Shown here piece after piece: positions 11,399 to 20,519 of a DNA stretch of 64,000 nucleotides. Position numbers and translations under genes: made by a program. Every line of letters begins with the position of its first letter. Position 1 is the first letter of the stretch. Location of the stretch: contig CAILBC010000027.1 of assembly GCA_903832325.1 (NCBI GenBank), forward strand, positions 62,001-126,000, written 5' to 3'. The notes below the pieces were generated by a model. The model saw only the letters and a program-made list of their open reading frames with translations. It was not told the origin of the DNA and ran no database searches. The stretch is from an uncultured Sphingomonadales bacterium (GTDB lineage Bacteria; Pseudomonadota; Alphaproteobacteria; Sphingomonadales; Sphingomonadaceae).

Positions 11399-13024
11399 TC
11401 AGCGCGCCGGCTGGCAGCTGTAGCGCATGCGTTCGTTGGGTTCGGGGGGCAGCATCGCCCTGATCGCGCCTTGTGCCGTGCCAAGCTGGCGCGCCAGGTC
11501 TTCGCTCGCGCCGCACGGGGGAAAGGCGATCTTCTGCTTTTCGGCCCGCGCGCGGTTCATGTCCTCGATGCCGATCAGGAACCGTTCGAGGGTATATGTG
11601 TGCGTATCGGGATCATAATGCGTGACCGAAATCGTGTCTTCGTCCTTGGGCACGAGCACGCGTGACCAGCCGTCCTGGGCCAGGCCATACTGGGTCTTGC
11701 CATTCACGCAGCCGCCCGCGCCCCATTGCAGTGGCACATCGGTGATGTCGGACACGGTGACCCGGCTGCGCTGCGGATCGAGCACGCAGATCAGCCGTGC
11801 CGGGCTATCTTTGGCGGCGCTTCCGGTATCGCCGGGGCCGGTATCGCCGGGTCCGGAATTGGCACCGGGCGCGCCGCTGGCTTCGGCTTCGGCAATGCGG
11901 TCTTTGGCGCGTTCGTCGATCGCGCCCAGCGACGGGCGCAAAATCCACGCAAAGCCGGCCCCGATCAGCAGCAGCGCGGCCAGCGCGATCCCGATGCGCA
12001 TCGCGCGCACCCGCTGGCGTTGCCATTGCAAAAACGTGAACGTCGCCGCGCCGATCACCCCGACCAGCAGCAGCGCGGCCAGCGCCAGGCCATTGTCGCG
12101 TTCGGCCAGCACATCGATTTCGGCATCGTGGCGCGCCTCGTCCAGCGCGCGTTCGCGGGCCGCGCCGCGCGCAACCTGGTCGGCAGCGGCGCGCACCTGG
12201 TCTTCGGCGGCGCGCTGGTGATCGGCGCGATCGAGATCGGCAATCGACGTGCAGGGCAGGCTGGCCAGGTGCGGGGTAACATGCGCCGATTTCAGGAACG
12301 GTTCGATCTCGCGCATCGAAATCGCGAAAAAGAACGACGAATCGGTGCCGTTGTCGCTCACCGTGCCAAAGCTGTTGACGCCCAGCACCCGCCCGCAGGT
12401 ATCGAGCAGCGGCCCGCCCGAATTGCCCGCGCCCAGTTGCGCGGTGTGCAGGATGGTATCGAACTGCTTTGATGATCGCCCGGCCGAAACCTGGCCATAC
12501 GTCTTTACCGTGTCCTTCGGGGTGACCATGTCGCCGGCATTCAGCCCCTGCGCCGCATCGACATTGCCGGGATAGCCCACCGCGGCAATCTGCATGCCAT
12601 CGGGCACCGGGCCGGGAAACAGCGTCAGCGCCGGCAGCGTGGCATGGTTGCCCAATTGCAGCAGCGCCAGATCATTTGCCGGAGAATAGGCAACGATATG
12701 CGCGGGATAGCTGTCACGCCCCTGCGACGGGATGACCCCGATCACCACCGCGCCGTCATTGCGCGCATCGGCCACGACATGGGCATTGGTCACGATCAGA
12801 TCGGGCCCCACGGCAAAGCCCGATCCGTGTTCCAGCATCGAAGTCCCGGTCCACCCGGTGCGCACCAGCACCACGCGCACCACGCCCCGGCTGGCCGCGG
12901 CAATGTCTGCCGGATCGGCCAGCGCCGGCCCGGCAAACGCGGCCAGCGCCAGCACAAGCGGCGCAAACACCCGCAGCCGGGTCAGGGAAAGGCGGGTCGG
13001 GGCAAAAAGCAGGGACAACATCAT
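11399..13024 (-). CDS. Trypsin-like serine protease with two TM segments and an uncharacterised C-terminal domain
   Basis: Signal peptide MLSLLFAPTRL...ALADPAD; catalytic His (TNAHVVADAR), Asp (SPANDLALLQLG), Ser (GAGNSGGPLLDT); coiled coil and TM segments LALAALLLVGVIGAATFTF and IGIALAALLLIGAGFAWIL. Confidence 0.85.
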   Translation of the reverse strand: MMLSLLFAPTRLSLTRLRVFAPLVLALAAFAGPALADPADIAAASRGVVRVVLVRTGWTGTSMLEHGSGFAVGPDLIVTNAHVVADARNDGAVVIGVIPSQGRDSYPAHIVAYSPANDLALLQLGNHATLPALTLFPGPVPDGMQIAAVGYPGNVDAAQGLNAGDMVTPKDTVKTYGQVSAGRSSKQFDTILHTAQLGAGNSGGPLLDTCGRVLGVNSFGTVSDNGTDSSFFFAISMREIEPFLKSAHVTPHLASLPCTSIADLDRADHQRAAEDQVRAAADQVARGAARERALDEARHDAEIDVLAERDNGLALAALLLVGVIGAATFTFLQWQRQRVRAMRIGIALAALLLIGAGFAWILRPSLGAIDERAKDRIAEAEASGAPGANSGPGDTGPGDTGSAAKDSPARLICVLDPQRSRVTVSDITDVPLQWGAGGCVNGKTQYGLAQDGWSRVLVPKDEDTISVTHYDPDTHTYTLERFLIGIEDMNRARAEKQKIAFPPCGASEDLARQLGTAQGAIRAMLPPEPNERMRYSCQPAR

Positions 13025-13131
13025 GCCCCCGTTCTTGCCCGCACGCGCTTTTGATCGCAAGGCGCGGGATGCAATGTCATGTGACAGCAGGCAATGGCCC
13101 CCTGCTGACCACCCTGCCGGAGCGCCCGACA

Positions 13132-14229
13132 ATGACCACGAACCGCCCACAGTTCCTTTTGCCGCTATCGGACAACGTGTCGGATGAGGCGGCGTCGAAT
13201 GAGGCGGCGTCGAATGAAGCAGCTTGGGCCGCGGTGCAGGCGCGTGACCGGGGCCACGACGGGCGGTTTGTCACCGGGGTGCTATCCACCGGGATCTATT
13301 GCCGGCCATCGTGCCCGGCGCGCCATCCCCGGCGCGACAACGTGCGCTTTTTCGCGGATGGCGCGGCGGCGCGCGCGGCGGGCCTGCGCGCCTGCCTGCG
13401 CTGCCGGCCCGATGATCTGGCGCGCGACGAGACCGCGATCCTGCAGGCCATCGCGATGATTCGCGATGCCGAAAATCCGCCCGCGCTGGGCGCGCTGGCG
13501 CAGGCGGCCGGGTACAGCACGGCGCATTTTCAGCGGCTGTTTGTCCGCCAGACCGGCCTGTCGCCGGCCGCCTATGCCCGCGCGCTGCGCGCCGAACGCA
13601 TGACCGATGTGCTGAGCGTGGCGCGCAACGTGACCGAGGCGATCTATGATTCGGGGTTTTCCGGCCCCTCGCGGTTCTATGCGGCCAGCGCCGACCGGCT
13701 GGGCATGGCACCTTCCGCCTGGGTCGATGGCGGGCGCGGCGTAACGATCCGCTGGGCCGTGGTGGGCACCAGCCTGGGGCCGATGCTGGTCGCTGCGACC
13801 GAAAAAGGGGTCTGCCGCCTGTCCTTTGCCGAAGACCGCGCCGCGCTGGCCGCGCGCTTTCCCCACGCCACGCTGGTTGAAGGCGGTGGAGACTTTGCCG
13901 CGCTGCTGGCCGATGTCGTGGCCGCGGTCGAAGCGCCCGGCACCGGCGACCATATCCCGATCGATGTGCGCGGCACCGCGTTTCAAGAGGCGGTGTGGCG
14001 CGCGCTGCGCACGATCCCGCCCGGCCAGACGCGCAGTTATGGCGATATTGCCGCCGCGATCGGCCATCCGCAGGCAGTGCGCGCCGCCGGCAGCGCCAAT
14101 GGCGCAAACCATGTGGCGGTGCTGATCCCCTGCCACCGCGTGATTCGCACCGATGGCAGCCTGGGCGGCTATGCCTATGGCCTTGGCATCAAGCGCGAAT
14201 TGCTGGCGCGTGAAGGGCACGGCGCGTGA
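13132..14229 (+). CDS. ada: Bifunctional Ada: transcriptional regulator / O6-methylguanine-DNA methyltransferase
   Basis: Ada zinc domain (TGIYCRPSCPARHPRRDNVRFF...ACLRCRP), AraC HTH, and methyltransferase active site VLIPCHRVIRTDGSLGGYAYGLGIKRELL. Confidence 0.96.
   Translation: MTTNRPQFLLPLSDNVSDEAASNEAASNEAAWAAVQARDRGHDGRFVTGVLSTGIYCRPSCPARHPRRDNVRFFADGAAARAAGLRACLRCRPDDLARDETAILQAIAMIRDAENPPALGALAQAAGYSTAHFQRLFVRQTGLSPAAYARALRAERMTDVLSVARNVTEAIYDSGFSGPSRFYAASADRLGMAPSAWVDGGRGVTIRWAVVGTSLGPMLVAATEKGVCRLSFAEDRAALAARFPHATLVEGGGDFAALLADVVAAVEAPGTGDHIPIDVRGTAFQEAVWRALRTIPPGQTRSYGDIAAAIGHPQAVRAAGSANGANHVAVLIPCHRVIRTDGSLGGYAYGLGIKRELLAREGHGA
13186..13224. repeat. 15-bp tandem duplication (2.6 copies) in the ada N-terminus
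   Basis: GAGGCGGCGTCGAAT x2 followed by GAAGCAGCT; encodes EAASNEAASNEAA. Confidence 0.9.
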
Positions 14230-15170
14230 CCCGAAACCCGGTAGCGCCGGCAATGGACGCGGGCAGCTGGATCATGCTGCTGATGCTGGCCACGTTGTGG
14301 GGCGGATCGTTCTTTTTCTTCAAAATTCTGGTTGCGGTGCTGCCGCCGTTGACCGTGGTGCTGGCGCGCGTGGGGATTGCGGCGGTGCTGCTCAATCTGT
14401 GGCTGGTGCTGACCGGGCGGCCAATGCCGGCCGATGCGCGGCTGTGGGGCCGGTTCATCGTGATGGGCCTGTTGAACAATGTCATCCCGTTTGCGCTGTT
14501 CGTGGTGGCCGAAACGCGCATCGCCAGCGGGCTTGCCGCAATTCTCAATGCCACGACCCCGCTGTTCACCGTGCTGGTGGCGCATGGGCTGACCCATGAT
14601 GAAAAGCTGACGCGCGCGCGGGTTTCCGGGGTGCTGGCGGGGTTTTCCGGGGTCGCGGTGCTGATCGGCCCGCAGGCGCTGGTGGGCATCGGCAGCCACG
14701 ATCTGGCCTATGATGCGATGGGTCTTGCCGCGGCGGTGTTCTATGCGCTGGCGGCGATCTATGGCCGGCGGTTTCGCGGGATCGATCCGATAAAGGTCGC
14801 TACCGGGCAAGTGACCGGCAGCACGCTGGTGCTGGTGCCGCTGGTGCTGCTGATCGACCGGCCATGGACTTTGCCGATGCCGTCTGCGGGCACCTGGGCG
14901 GCAATGGTGGCGATTGCGCTGCTGTGCACGGCGCTGGCGTACATCCTGTTCTTTCACATCCTGGCGCGCGCCGGGGCCAGCAATGTTGCGCTGGTGACGC
15001 TGCTGCTGCCGTTTGCGGCGATGGCGCTGGGCGCGCTGTTCCTGGGCGAGGCGGTGCCGCTGCGCGCGATCGGCGGGCTGGCGCTGATCGGGCTGGGCTT
15101 TGTGCTGATCGACGGGCGCGCGGCGGGCGCCTTGCGCAAGGGGCTCAACCGCCCGGCGATTTCGGGATAG
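14226..15170 (+). CDS. DMT/EamA-family transporter
   Basis: About 10 TM segments; WGGSFFFFKILVAVLPPLTVVLARVGIAAVLL; overlaps the ada stop by 4 nt. Confidence 0.9.
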   Translation: MTRNPVAPAMDAGSWIMLLMLATLWGGSFFFFKILVAVLPPLTVVLARVGIAAVLLNLWLVLTGRPMPADARLWGRFIVMGLLNNVIPFALFVVAETRIASGLAAILNATTPLFTVLVAHGLTHDEKLTRARVSGVLAGFSGVAVLIGPQALVGIGSHDLAYDAMGLAAAVFYALAAIYGRRFRGIDPIKVATGQVTGSTLVLVPLVLLIDRPWTLPMPSAGTWAAMVAIALLCTALAYILFFHILARAGASNVALVTLLLPFAAMALGALFLGEAVPLRAIGGLALIGLGFVLIDGRAAGALRKGLNRPAISG

Positions 15171-15211
15171 CATGGCGCAAACACGAGATGATGGCCGCCA
15201 CGCCCATCCCG

Positions 15212-16750
15212 CTAACCCGCGCCCAGCGTCGCCAGGAACGCCTCGGCGCTGGCCAGAGTTTCGGCGCGTTTTTCCGCACTCATCCGGCGCCAGGTGGCAT
15301 AGGGGTTGGCCATGCGCGGGTTGCGCGCCAGCCGGTCCGTGTTGCGATCGATGAAATGCCAGTACAGCGCGTTGAAGGGGCAGGCTTCGGGGCCGGTTTT
15401 CACTTTCACTTTGTACCGGCAGGCGCCGCAATAATCGCTCATCCGGTCGATATAGGCGCCGCTGGCGGCATAGGGTTTTGACGCCAGTCGCCCGCCATCG
15501 GCGTGGAGCGCCATGCCCGCCACATTGGGCAATTCGACCCATTCATAGGCATCGGCATAGACCGCCAGGAACCATGCGGCGACTTCGCGCGGGTGCAATC
15601 CGGCGATCAGCGCGAAATTGCCCATGATCATCAGCCGCTGGATATGGTGGGCATAGGCATTGTCGCGCGTGGCACGCACGGTTTGCGCAATGCACCGCAT
15701 CGGCGTGTCGCCAGTCCACCAGAAATCGGGGAGCGGCCGCGTGGCATTCAGCGCGTTGGCCTCGGCCAGCCCCGGCATGTCGAGCCAGTACATCCCGCGG
15801 ATATATTCGCGCCAGCCGATCACCTGGCGGATGAAACCCTCGGCCGCGGCCAGCGGCGCGCGGCCATCGCGCCACGCCGCCTCCACCCGCCGGCACACGT
15901 CAATCGGATCGAGCAGCCCCAGATTGAGCGCCGGCGCGATCAGCGCGTGAAACATCGTATCGTGGCCAGCCAGCATGGCATCCTGCCACATGCCGAATTC
16001 GTGCAGCCGCGTGGCGATGAAATGGTCCATCAGCCGGTCGGCCTCGGCCCGGGTAACGGGCCAGCCGAACCCGTCCAACCTGCCAAAATGATTCCCGAAC
16101 CGCGCCCGCACCAGCGCCATCACGTCTTGCGTCATGGTATCGGGGGCAAAAGTCAGCGGCGGCGGCGGAGCCAGCCCCGGCGCGGGGCCCGAACGGTTTT
16201 CCGCATCAAAATTCCAGCGCCCGCCGGCAGGCTTGTCGCCCTCCATCAGCAGCCCGGTCTTGCGGCGCATGTCGCGATAGAACCATTCCATGCGCAATTC
16301 GCGCCGCCCCGCCGCCCAGGCAAAGAAATCGGGCAAGGGGCAGACAAACCGCGTGTCAGGCAGCACGTCCACCGGCACGTGCAGCGCCGCGGCCCAGCCG
16401 TCGATCATCTGCCGCACCCGCCATTCGCCCGGTTCGGTCACGCGGATTTCCCGCGCGCCATGGCGCTGCAACGCGCGCGAGACTTCGCCAGCGAACGACC
16501 CGGTGTTGGCCGGATCGTCGAGCGCGACATAATCGACGTGCCAGCCGGCCCGGCGCAAATCATCGGCAAAATGGCGCATCGCAGCCAGGATCAGCACGAT
16601 CTTTGCCTGATGGTGGCGGACATGGGTCGTCTCGTCCATGACCTCCATCATCAGCACGACGCAGTCCGCCGGGTCCTTCCCGGCAAGGCTGGACAGGCCG
16701 GGCGATACCTGGTCGCCCAAAACGGGGATGAGAACGGGGCCCTTGATCAT
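15212..16750 (-). CDS. Cryptochrome/photolyase-related protein, FeS-BCP (PhrB / (6-4) photolyase-like) family
   Basis: Start MIKGPVLIPVLGDQVSPGLSSL; MYWLDMPGLAEANALNATRPLPDFWWTG; C-terminal Cys-rich SDYCGACRYKVKVKTGPEACPFNALYWHF, consistent with a [4Fe-4S] ligand set. Confidence 0.88.
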   Translation of the reverse strand: MIKGPVLIPVLGDQVSPGLSSLAGKDPADCVVLMMEVMDETTHVRHHQAKIVLILAAMRHFADDLRRAGWHVDYVALDDPANTGSFAGEVSRALQRHGAREIRVTEPGEWRVRQMIDGWAAALHVPVDVLPDTRFVCPLPDFFAWAAGRRELRMEWFYRDMRRKTGLLMEGDKPAGGRWNFDAENRSGPAPGLAPPPPLTFAPDTMTQDVMALVRARFGNHFGRLDGFGWPVTRAEADRLMDHFIATRLHEFGMWQDAMLAGHDTMFHALIAPALNLGLLDPIDVCRRVEAAWRDGRAPLAAAEGFIRQVIGWREYIRGMYWLDMPGLAEANALNATRPLPDFWWTGDTPMRCIAQTVRATRDNAYAHHIQRLMIMGNFALIAGLHPREVAAWFLAVYADAYEWVELPNVAGMALHADGGRLASKPYAASGAYIDRMSDYCGACRYKVKVKTGPEACPFNALYWHFIDRNTDRLARNPRMANPYATWRRMSAEKRAETLASAEAFLATLGAG

Positions 16751-16964
16751 GCCGGCCGCCGTGGCTGGTGCCTTGCGCAAAGGCAACCTGTCCTTGCAGG
16801 TGCAAATCGGGTTAATCAGAGCAGGGCGCACCCGCCCTTTGCGCCACCCCGGGCTTTACCCGGGGCCCCGCGGCTGGCGACCTGCGCCGCAACCAGGCGT
16901 GACCCCGGGCCAAATCCGGGGGGCGAAAAATTTGTTTCTTCACATATTCTTGCGTCGATCGACG

Positions 16965-18158
16965 TTATTGCCCGGCGTCGATCAGCGCCTGCACCTGGTG
17001 TTCAAAGGCTTCGCGCGCCGGTTCTTCGGGGCCGGCATCGGCACGGGCGTAATCGGCGTTCGATGCGATCACCAGGTGGCGTTTGCGATCGATGAAAATG
17101 CTCTGGCCAAAAATGCCGCGCGCCGCGACCGAGCCGTCGTCAAATGTCCACCACTGGAAACCATAGCCATGTCCCGGCTCGCCGATATCCTGCTGTTTCA
17201 CCGTCGCTTGCGCAAACCAGCCTTCGGGAACGATGCGTTTGCCGCCTGCCACGCCATCGGCCAGCACCAGCAGCCCCATCCGCGCAAAATCGCGCGTGCG
17301 CGCCTGCAGGCAGCAGCCGGCGATTTCGTGCCCGGATTTGTCGAGCAGCCAGGTTGCCTCACCCTCCATGCCGAGCGGCTGCCAGATCTTTTCCGACAGA
17401 TATTGCGCCAGCGGCTTGTGCACTGCCGATGATACCAGCACGCCGATCAGGTTGGTTTCACCGGTGCTGTAATGCCACACCGTGCCTGCCGGGTGCGCGC
17501 GCGGCAGTTTGCGCATATAGCTTACCGTGGCATCGACGCCTGGGTCGGGCTTGGCCGGGTTGAACCGCGACACATCGGAATTGGGGTCTTCGTAATCCTC
17601 GTTCCAGCGTACGCCCGATGTCATCGTCAGCAATTGGCGCACCGAAACATCGTCATAGGCCGATCCGCGCAGATCGGGGATATACTGGCTGACTTTGTCG
17701 TCCAGGCTGTGGATCGCGCCATCGGCAATTGCCGCGCCGACCAAGGTGGAGGTAAACGATTTCGCCACGGAAAAGCTGGTCCAGCGCCCGGTCGGGCCAA
17801 AGCCCAGGCCATAGCGTTCCAGCCGCACTTTGCCGTCCTGCACGATCACCAGCCCGGCCGCGTGCTGGTCGGCCATGAACCGGTCGATCCCGGGCACGGT
17901 AAGCGGCTTGCCTGCGGGCAGCGGCAGGGGATGCGCCGAGGCGGGGATTGTTGCCGCCCTGGCCAGCACTGGCAGGCGGTCCATCGCGCGGAACGCCGCA
18001 TCGCGCGTGGGGCGCGGCCAGGCCAGCACATCGGCATTGGTGGGCAGATGCGCCAGCAGCCCGCGCGTTTCGGCATCCTGGCTGGCATACCACGCGCCAC
18101 CACCCAGCACCGCCGCACCGACCAGGCCGAGCGCCCACATTTTCCGTGACATTTGCAT
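16965..18158 (-). CDS. Serine hydrolase, beta-lactamase class C / penicillin-binding-like
   Basis: SxxK motif SFSVAKSFTS, YSTGETN, and signal/TM N-terminus MQMSRKMWALGLVGAAVLGGGAWYAS. Confidence 0.87.
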   Translation of the reverse strand: MQMSRKMWALGLVGAAVLGGGAWYASQDAETRGLLAHLPTNADVLAWPRPTRDAAFRAMDRLPVLARAATIPASAHPLPLPAGKPLTVPGIDRFMADQHAAGLVIVQDGKVRLERYGLGFGPTGRWTSFSVAKSFTSTLVGAAIADGAIHSLDDKVSQYIPDLRGSAYDDVSVRQLLTMTSGVRWNEDYEDPNSDVSRFNPAKPDPGVDATVSYMRKLPRAHPAGTVWHYSTGETNLIGVLVSSAVHKPLAQYLSEKIWQPLGMEGEATWLLDKSGHEIAGCCLQARTRDFARMGLLVLADGVAGGKRIVPEGWFAQATVKQQDIGEPGHGYGFQWWTFDDGSVAARGIFGQSIFIDRKRHLVIASNADYARADAGPEEPAREAFEHQVQALIDAGQ

Positions 18159-18180
18159 CCCCTGTTGTTGCCGTGCCTTA

Positions 18181-18219
18181 TACCAACGTGCAGTGAGCTT
18201 GACCTGACGCACGTTGGTA
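18181..18219. repeat. Perfect inverted repeat TACCAACGTGC-N17-GCACGTTGGTA
   Basis: 11-bp perfect arms (18181-18191 / 18209-18219) in the divergent serine hydrolase/LysR intergenic region. Confidence 0.9.
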
Positions 18220-18241
18220 CAAGCCCGCGCGGCGCCTGGGC

Positions 18242-18279
18242 GTCACGAGGTGCGATGCGTTCCACGCATCGCACATCCG
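18242..18279. repeat. Dispersed hairpin repeat family C (copy 1)
   Basis: GTCACGAGGTGCGATGCGT TCC ACGCATCGCACATCCG; related to 22952-22990 and 48757-48794. Confidence 0.85.
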
Positions 18280-18417
18280 TATCAGCCGGCCTTGCGGGCA
18301 TACCTATAGGGTTCGCATTTGACTGCAAGCCGCCCCGTGGCGGGGCCGATTGCTCGGGCGTTGACGGCATCGCGCCGCTGCGCCAGATTCAAAGGCCCCC
18401 GGTTTCCGGCAAAAGGT

Positions 18418-19335
18418 GTGCAAGCCATTCCGCTTACCCTTCCTCCGTTGACAGCCTTGCGCGCGTTCGAAGCGGCCGCGCGGACCGGCAGCTATGTCGC
18501 CGCCGCGCGCGAAATCGGCGTGACCGCGTCGGCGATCAGCCAGCACATCCGCAAGCTTGAGGATTATCTGGGAAAGCACTTGTTCCTGCGGCTCAACAAC
18601 CGGATCGCGCTGACCGATGCGGGCCAGGTGGTGTTCGATGCGGCCGCGGCCGGGCTGCAGATCATTTCCGATGCGACCGAGCAGCAGCTGCGCAAAAGCT
18701 GGCGATCGCGCCTGACAATCAGCTGCATCGAATCCGTTGCCGAAAAATGGCTGGCGCCGCGGCTGGCAACCTACAAGCAGGCCCATGCCGATCTCAGCTT
18801 TGATTTGCGGGTAGAGGCCGATCCGGTCGATTTTGCGACGCACAATATCGATGTGCGCCTGACGTATGACCCGCTCCATTATCGCGAACACCTGTTCGCA
18901 ACTTTTGGCCAGGATGCCGTGCTGCCGCTGTGCAGCCCGGCCTATCTCGAACGCAATCCGCACGTGCGTGAACAGGGCATTGCCGCGGTTCCGGGTGAAG
19001 ATCTGCTGCACGTCACCTGGGGGCCCAGCTTTGGCTCGCGGCCGAGCTGGAATGACTGGTTTGCCCATGCCGGGCTCGCCCCGGCCGACATGGCGCGCGG
19101 GTCCCAGGTTGGCAATCTGGCGATTGCGCTCGATTTCGCGCGCGCAGGGGTGGGGGTCGTGCTGGGCCAGCGCATGATCGCCGACCGCGATCTTGCCAGC
19201 GGGCAGCTTGTGGCGCTGTCGGATATCACGGTGCCGCTGGGGCATGAATATGGCCTGGTCTATCCCCGCGCAAAGCGGGACAAGCTGCATCTTGCAGGGC
19301 TGATTGCGTGGCTGACAGAGGCGGCGCCCCAGTAA
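18418..19335 (+). CDS. LysR-family transcriptional regulator (GcvA-like)
   Basis: LPPLTALRAFEAAARTGSYVAAAREIGVTASAISQHIRKLEDYLGKHLFLRLNNRIALTDAGQ; start chosen at GTG 18418, ORF open to 18319. Confidence 0.92.
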   Translation: MQAIPLTLPPLTALRAFEAAARTGSYVAAAREIGVTASAISQHIRKLEDYLGKHLFLRLNNRIALTDAGQVVFDAAAAGLQIISDATEQQLRKSWRSRLTISCIESVAEKWLAPRLATYKQAHADLSFDLRVEADPVDFATHNIDVRLTYDPLHYREHLFATFGQDAVLPLCSPAYLERNPHVREQGIAAVPGEDLLHVTWGPSFGSRPSWNDWFAHAGLAPADMARGSQVGNLAIALDFARAGVGVVLGQRMIADRDLASGQLVALSDITVPLGHEYGLVYPRAKRDKLHLAGLIAWLTEAAPQ

Positions 19336-19473
19336 CTGCCGCCAGAGGCGGCGCAGGAGCCCCTCCCGGGGGCGTGACCAAGCGCAGCTAATCCTGCCCA
19401 ACATTTTGTCCGGTTGTCCGGATTGCGCGGTGTGCAAGGTTTCGCGGCACGGCGAACAACGGAGAACGGACCC

Positions 19474-20268
19474 GTGCATCACCTGATCGATCTTGAAACC
19501 TACCCGCTCGACCAGCCGGGAAGTGCCCGCTACGCCGCGCTTGTGGCGCAGTGCCGCGCGCGGATCAGCGCCGACGGGATGTTCGATCTGCCGGGATTTC
19601 TGCGCCCGGCGGCAACCCGTTCTGCCGCGGTCGCCGCTGCGCCGACGATGATGCGCGAAGGGTTTCGCCACGCCCGGTGGCACAATGTGTTTTTCCGCGA
19701 TGACGTCGAAGGGCTGGATGCCGGTCACCCCGCGGCGGCCAAAGTGGAAACGGTCAATCGCACGCTGCGCGGGGATCAGCTGGCCGGAAATCCGGTAATC
19801 GACCTTTACGAATGGCCGGGCTTTGCCGCGTTTCTGGCCGCCGTGATGGGCAAGCCGCAATTGCATTGCATGGCCGACCCGCTGGCGCGGGTGAACATCC
19901 AGGCGAGCGCGCCGGGCGAGGCGCTGAACTGGCATTTTGACCGGTCGGAATTCACCACGACAATCCTGTTGCAGGCACCCGATGAAGGCGGCGAACTGGA
20001 ATATCGCCAGGGATTGCGCCAGGACGGCAAAGCCGATCTGGCCGGCATCGCGGCCGTGCTGGCCGGCGATGATCCGCACATACGTCGGATCGCGCTCAAA
20101 GAGGGCGGCCTGAATGTGTTTTGCGGTGCCAATACGCTGCATCGCGTGCTGCCGGTGCGTGGCCGGAATGACCGGATGGTGGCGATCTTCGCGTTCTTCG
20201 ACCGACCCGATGTGATGATGACACCCCAGGAACAGACCGGATTTTATGGTGTCGCGTCTTATGCATAG
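19474..20268 (+). CDS. Fe(II)/2-oxoglutarate-dependent oxygenase resembling the BesD/HalD family (HxD retained, so hydroxylase predicted)
   Basis: NWHFDRSEFTTTILLQAPDEGGELEYR (HxD) with a distal His in NTLHRVLPVRGRNDRMVAIFAFFDRP; GTG start preceded by GGAG. Confidence 0.72.
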   Translation: MHHLIDLETYPLDQPGSARYAALVAQCRARISADGMFDLPGFLRPAATRSAAVAAAPTMMREGFRHARWHNVFFRDDVEGLDAGHPAAAKVETVNRTLRGDQLAGNPVIDLYEWPGFAAFLAAVMGKPQLHCMADPLARVNIQASAPGEALNWHFDRSEFTTTILLQAPDEGGELEYRQGLRQDGKADLAGIAAVLAGDDPHIRRIALKEGGLNVFCGANTLHRVLPVRGRNDRMVAIFAFFDRPDVMMTPQEQTGFYGVASYA

Positions 20269-20519
20269 CAGGATTGGCAGGCCATTGTGGCCGCGATCCG
20301 CGGGCGCTGCGCGGGCAGGGCCGACGCAGGATTCGGCCTGCCGACCCTAAGAAGGGCTAATCCAGCATAACAATTTGGCGGGTTGCGTGGACAGGCGCTT
20401 CGGTAAAACATCCCTGTTGCGATGCAAAATGCCGGCCGGCGTCCGGGCGCCGGGATAACAAGGCAGGATCAGGCCCGCACGCTCCCGGTCCGAAATTTTG
20501 TTCATGAGGGTGGTAGACG

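Noticed and set aside
19474-20268. Calling the BesD/HalD-like protein a halogenase
   Set aside because: The HxD carboxylate is present (HFD). Halogenases of this type lack it, so hydroxylation is the safer prediction.
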